From Datura wrightii (Eukaryota > Streptophyta > Magnoliopsida > Solanales > Solanaceae): DNA of 64,000 nt. Location: assembly GCA_035772735.1 (NCBI GenBank), contig JASDFA010000001.1, forward strand, positions 54,141,001 through 54,205,000, given 5' to 3'. Within the stretch, counting starts at the first letter, position 1, and every line of letters begins with the position of its first letter. Under the pieces are notes generated by a model. It saw only the letters and a program-made list of their open reading frames with translations, had not been told where the DNA came from and made no database searches. Made by a program: the position numbers and the translations under genes. Below are positions 22,539 to 33,699 of this stretch, one piece after another.

Positions 22539-23598
22539 ATGGCACCAAAACCAAGTAAAGGAAAAGGAGTGGCTTCTTCAAGCCATGGTTGAAATAGGTG
22601 AAAAAGAGCTAGTGAGGAGGAGCATGATGATGTGAGTAATCCACAACAACCATTGAGGCATTATGGGCTCCATTGGGTCACAAAGCAAGAAAGTGAGAAA
22701 TGGTTCAAAGAACATACAGAATCAAAGTACTCACATGACATGTTTATTTATAGAAAAAGTTTGTCATATGTATTTCCTCACATGGTAGATAGATTACACA
22801 CTCTTAATCTTGATTTTGTATTTAATGCTCCAGGTGATTATAATTTAAATATGGTGAGGGAATTTCTTGCTAATTGGGAATCAAAAGAGAGGCCAAACCA
22901 AGTCAAAATTAGAGGGCAAGTTATCAATTTTTCACCCATTATTCTGAACAAGCTACTTGGTAGACCTAATGTTGACCCACGACCTCTAGTGGATATGGTA
23001 AATAAACCCCCTTATAGAGACATTAGACATACTCATTGTGGCCCTAATTCAGTTGCAAGGTGGACGCACCACTAATAATATGGATATCATGTATCATTCC
23101 TGTATGCTCACTTGAGTAGATAGGCACATGCTTGGTTGAAAATTATCTGTGCTTGTTTTGTGCCTGGGAAACATGTGACTCGTGTTACTAGGGAAAAAGT
23201 TTGTCTTCTCTATGATTGATGATTGGGGTGCCAGTGAATGTTGGAGTGATCATAAAGAATGTGTTGAGGAGATCAAGGGTGAAAAGGGCCAAAGCTCTGG
23301 GTTTGGGGGTCTCTTGACCCGATTATTCATGGACATCAATTGAGGCGGAAGAGGCAGATTATAGGCGTATATATGACCCAATGGGAATTGATGTGAGCAA
23401 AACTAAAGAATTGAGGGTATACATGGTCCAGTCCTTTTTGTCAATGAGTGCATTACACGAATTGATAACATGTTGAGTCACTTGTATGGCATGCAAATGC
23501 TAAAGCTAAGAATGAATGGAGTGACTGAGGAGAAGCTGCAGCAGTTTAATATGGATTATCCTCTGAGCGAGAACTCAAGTATCCTTTGCAGAGTTGGG
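22539..23598 (+). pseudogene. T32 ('putative plant transposon protein' family), N-terminal part in G
   Basis: It starts MAPKPSKGKGVASSS, like MASRQDKGKGASTSG in F. Residues 32 onwards are open for 147 codons: YGLHWVTKQESEKWF, NLNMVREFLANWESK, KIRGQVINFS, YRDIRHTHCGPNSVARWTHH. Then stops appear within a still readable frame (YGYHVSFLYAHLSR, AHAWLKIICACFVPGKHVTRVTREKVC). Near 23180 the frame shifts. D interrupts it at 23598 within LCRVG; the C-terminal end is at 41090. The family is known to me as a plant transposon-associated domain of unknown biochemical role. There are stops in the leader part of the frame as well. Confidence 0.8.
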
Positions 23599-25666
23599 TG
23601 TTACACCCCGTAAGTTTTTTTTGATTAACCAATATGCGCGTGTTATTGTTGAGAGTATTTAAAGTACGGCATGTACAGGAGAAGTGGGGTGTGCGAGCGC
23701 ATTACAGAGAGAGCGAGTTGAAGGAGCCAGGGGCAGGCGTTACAAGTGTTGCGTCGCGCACCCCTGGCACTGCCTCACTATATTTATGTTATGTTGTGAA
23801 ATGATTTTCATTCAAATATTTCCCTAAAATAAGCAACTCATCTTGGACGAATTATTTACGAGAATTTCTTCGAGTAGAAGTCAAATTATGCTACAAAACC
23901 TCGTCTGATTTCAAATTCTTCTTGGGTAGTGATTCCTAAGCCTACGAAAAATGTATCTATGGAGTTGAATCTTTGAAATTGGCCTGGCTTGATGGAGTCC
24001 TGTGTAGTAGAAGCCGTAGAAATCATTTCTATTCAAGTCTAGTACGTTTACGAGTAATAGTAAGTACTTCTACCCTTCTAACCTATAAGAATTCATGAGA
24101 TTTTAACGGGTTAAACTCTTTGTAATTTGTATTTTCGTGTTTTGTAGATTAATGTCGATAGCTTGCCTCCAGAACCAGAATCGCCCTATTCTTTGGTGTA
24201 TAAACTGGGATACAGAAGGAGTACAAGTTTTGAACTGAAGCAGGGTTAATTGAGCAGAATTCGGCAATTAAGGTATGTTAAGGCTAATTTCTTTTGGCAA
24301 GTTATTCCCGTCGTATAGTTGATACGACTCATACCTTTTTAATAGCTTATGATTGAATATATTGTGATTAGCTGCTATGAGATCAATTGAGATCGTAACA
24401 TAATATCCTTTGTTGAGAAGGGTTACATTCAGTTTTGACTATTGCTATAAGCACTATAGGGACTCCTCCTTCTCTTATTTATCATTGAGAGAGATTATTA
24501 GTGTGTTGCTGCCGTACCAAAGCCATTGAGACTTTTGGTTAGCTATTGAGCATGCTTGGTTGAAATAGGGCAGCATAGGGCACAGCTGAGCGATATAATT
24601 TACTAGCTGGTGCCTATGTATATAGTAACACTTGCCATAGGCCATTGGTGTACCTTGATGCCTACTAGGTTAGAATCCTGATTGTATAGCTCTACCTTTG
24701 AGTTGGTGGCACTAGGATTGCCTAATAATTTGAGTGGTAGTTTGTTGGGTGGACTACCTTGTTTCCAGTGGCCTTATAACTTCATACGACTCACAGCCTA
24801 TCGCGTAGGCCCCCCCAACCATTGGTCACTTGATAGACTATTATGATTCCCTATAGAATGATCTTGTCAGCTAATAGATGTGGGGCCAACGCCTTTGACC
24901 ACTCATAAAGATGCCCACATACGTGTTTCCTAAAAGGGCTAAGTTCAATTATATCAACCTATGGATACATCTTGTGTTAAAGGAACCTAGACAGATTAGA
25001 TATAGTTACAGGAGCCCAGATGGCTCAAATACAGTTATAATATCCAAGATGGCTCAAATACAGTTACAGGAGCCCAACCAGCTCAGATACAGTTACAGGA
25101 GCCCAGATAGCTCAGAGACAGTTATAGGAGCCCAAACGACTCAAACACAGTCACAGAAGCCCAAAAGGCATAGTTACAATCTCAAAGGTCGAGTATCCCT
25201 TAGTTACAGCCTGCTTATGGGCCTATAGTTTTACAAATAGGAAGAGTATCGATTGCTTGCACTTGTCGGGGCTTATGGGGCCCAGGTAGGTTATTCTGTG
25301 CTATTTGTACCTTTCAGGCTTATGGGGGCCAAGTTATGTTCTTATTTATATATTTACCCATTGGCTATAGTTCATATTGTGAGGTTATTCAAGTTAAATT
25401 CTGGCCCTTATTACTGATTACTTTTAGTTCCTTATCAGGTTTTATTCAGTTATTATTGACTACCTTACATATTAGGCATATATTGTACTGACCCCCACGT
25501 ATAGGGTGCTGCATACTTGCTTGTAGGTCCAAATAGACAAGGTTCGAGACCTTCTCAGTAGCTATTCAGATCCGGTAGATTGACTATATCCTTTCTTCCG
25601 AATTTGCCAAACCTAAAAGTTTGACTACCTTTTATTGTATAGCTTTTGGGTAGGCTGGGGCCTCGT
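23599..25666 (+). repeat. 5' LTR of element D, first part
   Basis: TGTTACACCCCGTAAG matches the 3' LTR start at 38580. It is interrupted by C at 25666; the remainder is 32972-33317. It includes a GC-rich block (23690-23770) and the 29-bp tandem array. Confidence 0.9.
25018..25180 (+). repeat. 29-bp tandem repeat array in 5' LTR of D
   Basis: Five units of the type AGATGGCTCAAATACAGTTA... ending in GGAGCCC, plus partial units at both ends. Adjoining units create the dyad GAGCC-N5-GGCTC. The 3' LTR has the same array with six full units (40066-40239). Confidence 0.8.
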
Positions 25667-27260
25667 TGATGTGTTGTGGATTTACAGCACTTTCGACGCT
25701 CAAAACTAAGAAAATAGCATGAACTTAGGTATGTTTATGTGGATATAAGGCACTTTTCCTTTGATTGCAGGATGAATTGATGTTGGACCAAAGAATGGCA
25801 AAAGAAAGTCTGAATGATGCAAAATAGGCTTAATGTGCATACCACAGTATGAGCCGTAGGAAGGACCTATGAGTCGTACCGAGGGCCATGAAACGTTGCA
25901 GAAGGCTTAAGGTGCAAAGAGGCAATGTACGTGTCTCAGTACGGATCGTACCAAGCTGGTAGGAGTCGTGATAAAGAAATCGTGACCAAATTCAGAAAAT
26001 TTTCATAAAGTGCTGGCTCCTGCTACAGAAGGAATGTACGACCCGTGGGAAGACGGTATGAGTCGTACCATTCCATTCGTGTTGAACTTTAGAAGAATTC
26101 CAAAGTTTCAAAATTAAACTACGGGAGCTTAGTATGGGTCGTATGAAGGAGGTACAAATCGTACCTGGATCCAACACTCAGCCGAAATTCATTCAACAAA
26201 GCAAGGCACGACAGGCAGCTACGAGTCATACGAAGTTCTACGGATTGTACTTTGGCTTGTGACGACAGCGGCACCATATATGGAAATTCATCCAGTTAGC
26301 CTAGGAAAAGGGTTCTTGTGTCTGTATAAATACAATTTTAGGTTTTTTTTTTCGGTAGACAATCAGATAATGATAGACAAGAGAAACAAGTAAGGAAAAG
26401 AGAGAATTGAGTTGATAAAACTTGTGATCAACCTTTTCTTGAATTCATCTTGCTCTTGCTACTTGTTTTTCAAGATTTTGTGGAGTAATTGAAGGAAGTG
26501 TTTTTTCTCAATCATTTTTGTAAGTACTGATTTTTATTCTTAATCATGAATGCAAATCAAAACCTTACAACTATGAGAGGCTAAAACCTCCATAGCTAGG
26601 GTTGTGGGAACTATAGTGAATTAACAAGCTAGGGTTACACAAAGTGATATTAAAACCAATAAAAACACTAATATTATATTCTCTTCATGCTTAAACGTTT
26701 CTTAACGGTGTGCAATGTTAGGAAGTACCCGAATTCTTTACATTCTTTGGTCGAAGAGGTAGAGATTAGGAAAAGAGAATTACAATGGAGCCTTGATCTT
26801 GATGATCATTGTAATAACTTGAGTTGTGGTTGCAGGATAGTTATATCTGGAACTTAGTGATAACGGATAGTTTGGAACCGCTCATGAGACTTGGTCGAGT
26901 AACTGAGCATAGTCATTCAATAGGGACTGGTGGGTCGTTTGAATAAACCTAAGTTATTAGTTCTATAAGTAAGTATTAGTGATGATCACGAGTGTATACC
27001 CAAAACAATTATGAACCCACGGGGAGCACAAACCCAAGTTATCCTTTGATATTGACTTAACATCAGAATTTCGATATTTTTTTTTATTATTGATTTTCTT
27101 TAGAATCCCCCTATTTTGAAGTAACTACCTTACAAGTTTGATTACCGGCTATAATCCAGTCTCCCTATTCCCTTTGGGATCAACCCCAACCTCTAGTTGG
27201 GTTCTTTATTGACAATGTCTGCTTCTCACTTCAGTAAGAGGTGTGGTTTGAGCGTTACCA
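25667..27260 (+). repeat. 5' LTR of element C (1594 bases)
   Basis: TGATGTGTTGTGGATTTACA ... GAGCGTTACCA. It is nearly identical to 31585-32966 apart from a block of about 210 bases (26380-26600) missing from the 3' LTR. U3 (25850-26260) contains about nine short TACGA.TCGTAC-type words. U5 has CCCTTTGGGATCAACCCCAACC followed by the hairpin CCCAAC-CTCTA-GTTGGG. Confidence 0.9.
26325..26332 (+). promoter_or_regulatory. TATA box of 5' LTR C
   Basis: TATAAATA follows the dyad-rich U3 segment; the 3' LTR has it at 32244-32251. Confidence 0.65.
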
Positions 27261-27265
27261 AAAAG

Positions 27266-27283
27266 TGGTGTCATTGCTAGGGA
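27266..27283 (+). other. Primer binding site of element C (tRNA-Asp-like, decayed)
   Basis: TGGTGTCATTGCTAGGGA starts five bases after the LTR end. It differs from TGGCGCCGTTGCCGGGGA mainly by C-to-T and G-to-A changes. Confidence 0.7.
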
Positions 27284-27389
27284 ATACGACTGAAACTAGG
27301 TTATTAGCTTGTAATTAACTTTTTGGTAGATATTTCTTTAATTACGTTTATTTTTTTGTTTTTGATACCCACAGGTTGTTCTCCAGTGA

Positions 27390-28920
27390 ATGCCAAGCAC
27401 TCGAAGTAGAGGAGATCCCCTTGTTCCATTAAATCCAGAAATTGAAAGAGCACTGTATAACATGGAAAACCACGAGAAAGTAAAGGCCCACATAGATGAA
27501 GAAGCTAGGCAAGCCGAGCTAGCTCGGCAAGCTGCACTACAGCATGCGGAAGATGAAAGAGATGAAGTGGTAAATGTTGGTCAACAAGGGAGGAGAAACG
27601 GAGCTCATAGATTTGCCCCTCAATTCTTTAATGATGATGATGACCCAGACATTGATGAATTCGGGTCGACTGGAGCAATTGTGCCACAACCATTGCCCGC
27701 TGGGGAAAAATTCGACATTACTAGCACCATGATTCAGCTGCTAAATATGAAAGGGGTGTTTAGTGGTCATGTAGAAGATGACGCCAACCTACACTTAATG
27801 AACTTCGTAGGCATATGCAAGGCGTACAGGTTTCCCGGAGTAAGCCAGGATGCAATACGGCTCAGAGTCTTCCCTTTTTCACTATCAGGGGAAGCTACTT
27901 TGTGGTTATCAAAGTTGCCCAACGACTCCATAAACAACTGGAGGGAGCTTAAATAGGCCTTCTTGGAGAGATTCTTTCCCCCATCCAGGATGTTCCAGCT
28001 AAAATATGAGATCTATAATTTTCGACAAATCAAGACTGTGGCACTTCATGAAACTTAGTTGAGATTCAAAAAGAAGTTGACTAAGTGCCCCAACCACAAA
28101 ATCCCAGATGATAGTATGCTGGAAATTTTTTACAGGTCTCTGAACAATAGCATCAAGCTTGTAACAGACACGGTAACGAGAGGAGCATTGATGAGTCACA
28201 CCTAGGAGCAAGCTGCCACCATTCTTGACAAGGTGACTAAGATAAAATGGTCCTGGCATACGAGGGATGCTAATGCAATGGCAGGCACATATGTTGTTGG
28301 TTTGACTACAGACCAACAAAGAAAAGAAGAAGAGCGCGACCAGGAGTTGGATCACATGCGCACATCATTGGACTTTTTGACAAAGCATATTATGGGAGTT
28401 GGAACCAAACAGGTCAATGCAGTGGGTATGCAAGGAAGGAAGCAAGGAGCTGATCACTCCGATTCTTAGGAGGAGGCAAACTTTTTAGATACCTAGGTGG
28501 CGGGTTTCCAAACCAACGCCCAAGCGTCTAGACAAGACAAATTGGCTCCAAGGTTATGGAAATCAAGGTTGGAACCAGTATAGAGACAACTGCAACAGAA
28601 ACAAGTTCATAGATAGGAGCCGAGGTAGTGAGCCCGAAGGTGATTGGAGGCGCAATGATGGTTACGCAATGACCGGGCTAGATTTATGTGCCTCCCAATG
28701 CACGAGAAGGGGAGGCATGGCAATCAAAGTTGGAGAGCATGATGGCCAAGATGTTGAAGAAGGTGAGGTCTAGTGATGATCAGCTTAAGGAGATTCGAGG
28801 TGATTTGTCAAGTATGGGTCAAAAGGTGTAATCTCATGCTACTGCCATCAAGCAAATTGAACACCAACTTGGGCAACTGTCAGCATCAATGAACCCCAGA
28901 CAAAAGGGTACACTGCCTAG
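27390..28920 (+). pseudogene. gag (element C)
   Basis: The first 188 codons are open (MPSTRSRGDPLVPLNPEIER...). They hold an alanine/glutamate-rich helix-forming stretch (EEARQAELARQAALQHAEDE), an acidic NDDDDPDIDEF run, then the gag core FDITSTMIQLLNMKG, NLHLMNFVGICKAYRFPG and LRVFPFSLSGEATLWLSKLP. A TAG at 27954 ends the frame. Gag homology continues in the same direction (FLERFFPPSRMFQLKYEI, KLTKCPNHKIPDDSMLEIFYRSL, ILDKVTKIKWSWHTRDANAM) through more stops to PRQKGTLPSN near 28920. Gag would form the particle and bind element RNA. Confidence 0.8.
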
Positions 28921-28956
28921 CAACCTTTCCAAAATCTGAAGAACGATGCACATTGT

Positions 28957-29850
28957 ATGGCGGTGATGACTAGGAGTGGTAAAACCACAGTTGACCCCCC
29001 ATTTCCAGTTGAAGTTGATTGGAATAAAGAGAGCATAATGAAGGATGATGACACAAGTGCTGAGAAAGAGACTGGTGAGTTGCAAGAGGCCCCAATAGGT
29101 GAAAAGGAACTTGACATGGATAAAGGGGAAACGCAAATGTAGAAAGCTATCCCATGAACACCACCATTCCCCCAAAGGATGAAGAAGAAGGTGGAAAATG
29201 GTAAGTTCCATAAATTCCTGTCAATGCCTGTGAACATACCATTGGTCGAAGCGTTAGAGCAGATGACAGGATATGCAAAGTTTATGAAGGACCTAGTGAC
29301 AAAGAAAAGATCTGTGAGCTATGATCCTATTGACAATGTGCATCACTGTAGTGCCACAGCTACAAGGGTCTTAGCACAGAAAAAGGAGGACCCAAGTACC
29401 TTCACTATACCATGTATGATTCACAATGTTGAGTTTGCAAGGGCACTCTATGATCTGGGAGCTAGAATTAATTTGATGCCCTTGGTTGTATTCAAGAAGT
29501 TAGGATTGGGAACTCCTACACTGACCAACATGCGGCTACTTATGGCCAACAGAACAGTTAAGAAGCTGGTGGGGATCTTGATCAATGTGCTTGTCAAGGT
29601 AGATAAATTTATATTCCTAGCAGACTTCGTGATTTTGGATTGCGAGGTTGATTATGAGGTCCCTATAATTTTGGAGCGACCATTTCTTGTGATCGAGAGA
29701 GGTCTAGTAGATGTAGAAGCTAGCCTGTTGAAGTTTAGGATGAATTAAGAGGAGGTCACATTCAACATTTGCAAGACAATGAAGCAACCCAAGGAATTTA
29801 GCATGATCTCAGCACTAGAGGATGAATATGAATCACTTGACGAATTATGA
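28957..29850 (+). pseudogene. Retropepsin region (element C)
   Basis: It starts at a conserved AVMTRSGK segment, stops at TAG 29140, then reopens at 29179 for 189 codons. These hold the protease with DLGARINLMPLVVFKKLGLG (active-site D-L-G, with R where the family usually has S), LADFVILDCEVDYEVPIIL and ERPFL (usually GRPFL). TAA at 29746-29748 precedes a tail ending SLDEL* at 29850. The enzyme would cleave the Gag polyprotein. After this stop comes the two-stem motif and no RT. Confidence 0.8.
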
Positions 29851-29867
29851 GTGGTCAAGGGATTTGT

Positions 29868-29999
29868 GTCATGTCGAGACGTTAAATCAAGCGCTTCTTG
29901 GGAGGCAACCCAAGTGGTGGACTGGTGAAGTCTGAGTAACCAGCCTACCTATATCGTGTCGCGACGTTAAATCAGACGCTGCATGGGAGGCAACTCATG
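29868..29999 (+). other. Tandem pair of post-gag motifs (element C)
   Basis: Copy 1: GTC (29868-29870) with GAC (29878-29880), then CTTGGG-AGGCAA-CCCAAG (29897-29914). Copy 2: palindrome GTCGCGAC (29958-29965), then CATGGG-AGGCAA-CTCATG (29982-29999), whose altered stem pairs still match, with one G-T pair. The copies are 85 bases apart, as in H. Both are followed by non-coding sequence. Confidence 0.8.
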
Positions 30000-30056
30000 G
30001 AAGGAGCAGCTAGTGCGCCACAAGTACGTCCTCTTCCATATGTTCCTCTTGATGAT

Positions 30057-30096
30057 GCTTTGGAGACGAAGCTAACTTTTCAAAAGGGGAGGGGGT
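30057..30096 (+). other. Internal hairpin plus purine tract (element C)
   Basis: GCTTTG-GAGA-CGAAGC (30057-30072) is a six-pair stem with one G-T pair, followed by TAACTTTTC and the purine run AAAAGGGGAGGGGG. It is the same arrangement as the internal units of A, F and G, although the tract sequence differs. Confidence 0.6.
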
Positions 30097-31545
30097 GTAC
30101 TTGTGATTTTTGGGACTTTTGGTTGGTCTGAGGGTTTTTCTTACCGAGTTTCTTTTCCCTCAGACATGCTATTTAGTAGAACCGGCATGTGTAGGATTTT
30201 TATTTTTAGTTTGTAATTTTTGTATAATTAGAAAGTAGCTTAAGAATACTTATCCAATAAAAATGCACTAGTTTTGATTTTTGAAAACAAATTGACCCTG
30301 TTTAAAATATTTTCTGATGCATTAGCTATGTATTTGTGACAACATGCATGATTTCTGTGGATCTTTGGATGTCATTTATTTTGTCAACATGAGTAGTTTT
30401 GTTAAGCCATATATAAACCAGACAGGTGAGATGAAAATAGTTCATGTACCATGTGTGAGTGAGGTATATTAGTCAGTTCGGTATTATGGTGTAGATCTAG
30501 AACTTGACTAGTTGGTCTCTGCGTAGGCTAAGGATGGTTTGTTAGAATATGATCATAGGCCATTTTTTTAGCTCACTTTTAGCCAAATATTGCCCATCCA
30601 AATATTGCATGAATCCCTTGATCCCAAGTTTGAGCCTTAATAGACCATGATTTCTTTGATTTATCGATTAACCGTACCCATTTTTTGTAATGAACCTATT
30701 TTGGCCCTGTCCTTTCTTGGATATTGTGAACCTCAACATAAGCAAAATTCTTAAGTTGAGAGTGGCTAGAGTAGGGGGGCATAAGAGGTGGGAACGGAAC
30801 AAAGGAAAAGAAAAGACAAGAAAGAAATGGTGAAAAATAAGGTGTGGTGAGATGAAAAGAAAAGGATGAAAAATGTTGTAAATGTTGAGAAATAAAGCTC
30901 AAAGAAATTTTGAAAATGTTGAAAAGAGTTGAAAACTCACCACACTCATGCAAATATGAATAAAAAGGGAAAAAGGGAATGAAAGAATAAAAGGGTGAAT
31001 TAGGTGAATGGTGTAGCCAATGTATGTAGTGCCAATGAAAGAGTAGTCACTTATAAAAATCTTCCATCTTTATCATGTCCAGCCCTGAGCCTACATTACA
31101 AGCCATATCAAGTCCTATAGTGATCCTAACCCGACCATCTAAAAAACCAAAGCGAAAAAATAAGGGCAAGCCTATGGTATCAACGCATAATACTTGTAAC
31201 TTCTTTGTGAGAGTGAGCGTCTTACTTTCTTAGTCCCATATCATGTTTGACATTTCATATCTGAGTGGGGACTTCATTTGTGTGAGGGTACATGGATTGT
31301 GTTTGCTTTTACCGTTGGTCTGTGTGGAAAACATTGGCGATGACTTGATTACCTATTGACAGATGAATGACATGTTTTGATCCCTGTTTATGATGTTTTG
31401 AGGTTGCTTGTAATACATTAGCTGATGTTGTTCTATTAGAAAGGGTCAATAGAGTTTGTATAGAAAGTGCAGGTTTGTTTGAGTATTGGTTGTAATATCT
31501 TAAGTCTATTTTCTAGTTGAGCATCATGTTTTAGTTTTTCTTTTC
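30097..31545 (+). other. Element C 3' non-coding region
   Basis: No coding sequence seen. It contains A-rich runs near 30780-31000 and the 'gtgagagtgagcg' block near 31215 shared with A and G. Confidence 0.55.
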
Positions 31546-31584
31546 TTTGCCTGAGGACATGCAAAAGTCTTAAGTTGAGGGTGT
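31546..31584 (+). other. Terminal hairpin and polypurine tract of element C
   Basis: TTTGCCTG-AGGA-CATGCAAA (31546-31565) forms an eight-position stem with one mismatch and the AGGA loop. It is followed by CTTAAGTTGAGGGTGT up to the LTR start. Confidence 0.7.
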
Positions 31585-32966
31585 TGATGTGTTGTGGATT
31601 TACAGCAATTTCGACGCTCAAAACTAAGAAAATAGCATGAACTTAGGTATGTTTATATGGATATAAGGCACTTTTCCTTTGATTGCAGGATGAATTGATG
31701 TTGGACCTAAGAATGGCAAAAGAAAGCCTGAAAGATGCAAAATAGGCTTAATGTGCAATCCACAATACGAGCCGTAGAAAGGACCTACAAGTCATACTGA
31801 GGGCCATGAAAAGTTGCAGAAGGCTTAAGGTGCAAAGAGGCAATGTACGAGTCTCAGTACAGATCGTACCAAGTTGGTACGAGTCTTGATGAAGAAATTG
31901 TGACCAAATTTAGAAAAGTTGCACAAAGTGCTGACTCCTGCTACGGAAGGAATGTACGACCCGTGGGAAGAAGGTACTAGTCGTACCATGCCTGTCGTGT
32001 TGAACATCAGAAGAATTCCAAAGTTTCAGAATTAAACTACGGGAGCTCAGTACGCGTCGTATGAAGGAGGTACGAATCGTACCTGGATCCAAACTTAGCC
32101 GAAATTCATTCAACAAAGAAATGCGCGACAGGAAGCTATGAGTCGTACGAAGCTGCTACAGATCATACCTTGGCTCATGATGACAGCGGCACCAGATATG
32201 GAAATTCATCCAGTTAGCCTAGGAAAAAGGGTTCTTGTGTCTGTATAAATATATTTTTAGGTTTTACTTTTTGGTAGACAATCAGATAACGATAGACAAG
32301 AGATAGGGTTGTGGGAACTATAGTGAATTAACAAGCTAGGGTTACACAAAGTGATATTAAAACCAATACAAACACTTATATTGTATTCTCTTCATGCTTA
32401 AATGTTTCTTAATGGGGTGCAACATTAGGAAGTGCCCGAATTCTTTACTTGCTTTGGTCGAAGAGGTAGAGATTAGGAAAAGAGAATTACAATGGAGCCT
32501 GATCTTGATGATCATTGTATTAACTTGAGATGTGGTCACAGGATAGTTATATCTGGAACTTAGTGATAACGGATAGTTTGGAAACGCCCATGAGACTTGG
32601 TCGAGTAATTGAGTATAGTCATTCAATAGGGACTGGTCGGTCATTTGAATGAACCTAAGTTATCAGTTCTATAAGTAAGTATTGGTGATGATCACGAGTG
32701 TATACCCAAAACAGTTATGAACCCATGGGGAGCACAAACCCTAGTCATCCTTTGATATTGACTTAACATCAAAATTTTGATATTTATTTTTATTATTGAT
32801 TTTCTTTAGAATCCCCCTATTTTGAAGTAACTACCTTACAAGTTTGATTACCGGCTATAATCCAGTCTCCCTATTCCCTGTGAGATCGACCCCAACCTCT
32901 AGTTGGGTTCTTTATTGACAATGTCCGCTTCTCACTTCAGTAAGAGGTGTGGTTTGAGCGTTATCA
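31585..32966 (+). repeat. 3' LTR of element C (1382 bases)
   Basis: TGATGTGTTGTGGATTTACA ... GAGCGTTATCA. It lacks about 210 bases relative to the 5' LTR, the junction being at GACAAGAGA/TAGGGTTGTGGG near 32305. Otherwise differences are scattered and mostly transitions. Confidence 0.9.
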
Positions 32967-32971
32967 CCTGT

Positions 32972-33317
32972 CCCGACCAATATTTTACTCTTTAGAGGCT
33001 TGAAGACTATATTTCTTAGGTAGTTGTGTGTTGTTGGCCGCGTGGGGCCTAGTTATATGATTGTTAGCAGCATGGTGGTCTTGTCGGCCCCGCATAGGAT
33101 GATATCATTATTATGACTGTTGGGCTAGCTGTTGTTTTGCAGGTAATATGTTGCGGCCTTGTCGGCCTAAGGCTATGTTTTGAGCCAAGACATAGCTATT
33201 TGTTTTCTTGATTATATGCTGTTGGCATACACCGGAAGTGTATATGTCTAGCCAGGTTAGCTCAGAGTCCAGTATGGCATTTGGTGCCAGTTATGCCTCC
33301 CAAGGTAGGGTGTGACA
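32972..33317 (+). repeat. 5' LTR of element D, second part
   Basis: It resumes as CCCGACCAATATTTTACTC, matching 40748 onwards in the 3' LTR, and ends GGTAGGGTGTGACA at 33317. Confidence 0.88.
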
Positions 33318-33320
33318 AAC

Positions 33321-33332
33321 TTGGTATCAGAG
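33321..33332 (+). other. Primer binding site of element D (tRNA-Met)
   Basis: TTGGTATCAGAG starts three bases after the LTR end. It is the standard initiator tRNA-Met complement of plant chromoviruses, intact here. Confidence 0.85.
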
Positions 33333-33699
33333 TAACGTCGCATCCTAGGGAGTCTACAAGCCGTGTCTAGTAGAGTCTTGCTTATAAATGTGTTATGCAC
33401 CACATTCCATAAGCAAGAGGTTATGAGGCATGATAGAATGGTTACCCCTCCTTCTCAGATCGTGCTATAGAGCTGAGTTATATAGGGTTGAGTCCCTAAG
33501 CTTAAATTATTATGTCTATCTATAGAGATGTCTGATATAAGGCAGACTATAGCCAACTGTGAGTTAGATACTGTAGCAGGAGAGGGTATCAGCAAGGTTC
33601 CATAGCTGGGGATAGTCCAGCCTGAGGGCAAAAAGGAGACAACCTCTCGGTCTCCCAAGTGTTCTCCAGTGCACCAGGAACCTCCGAGGGCAACAGCAA

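Larger units (their letters stand above)
25667..32966 (+). mobile_element. Element C: complete non-autonomous gag/protease LTR retrotransposon
   Basis: LTRs lie at 25667-27260 and 31585-32966, with a tRNA-Asp-like primer site, gag, retropepsin, a tandem pair of post-gag motifs, an internal hairpin/purine tract, a non-coding 3' region and a terminal hairpin/tract. The internal region is only 4.3 kb and has no RT, RNase H, integrase or T32. It sits in the 5' LTR of D. The flanking CTCGT / CCTGT are an imperfect 5-bp duplication (three of five match). The architecture resembles what has been called terminal-repeat elements with a GAG domain. Confidence 0.88.

Noticed and set aside
30696..30953. 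Minus-strand ORF rich in Ser and Phe
   Set aside because: It is the complement of the A-rich 3' region of element C.
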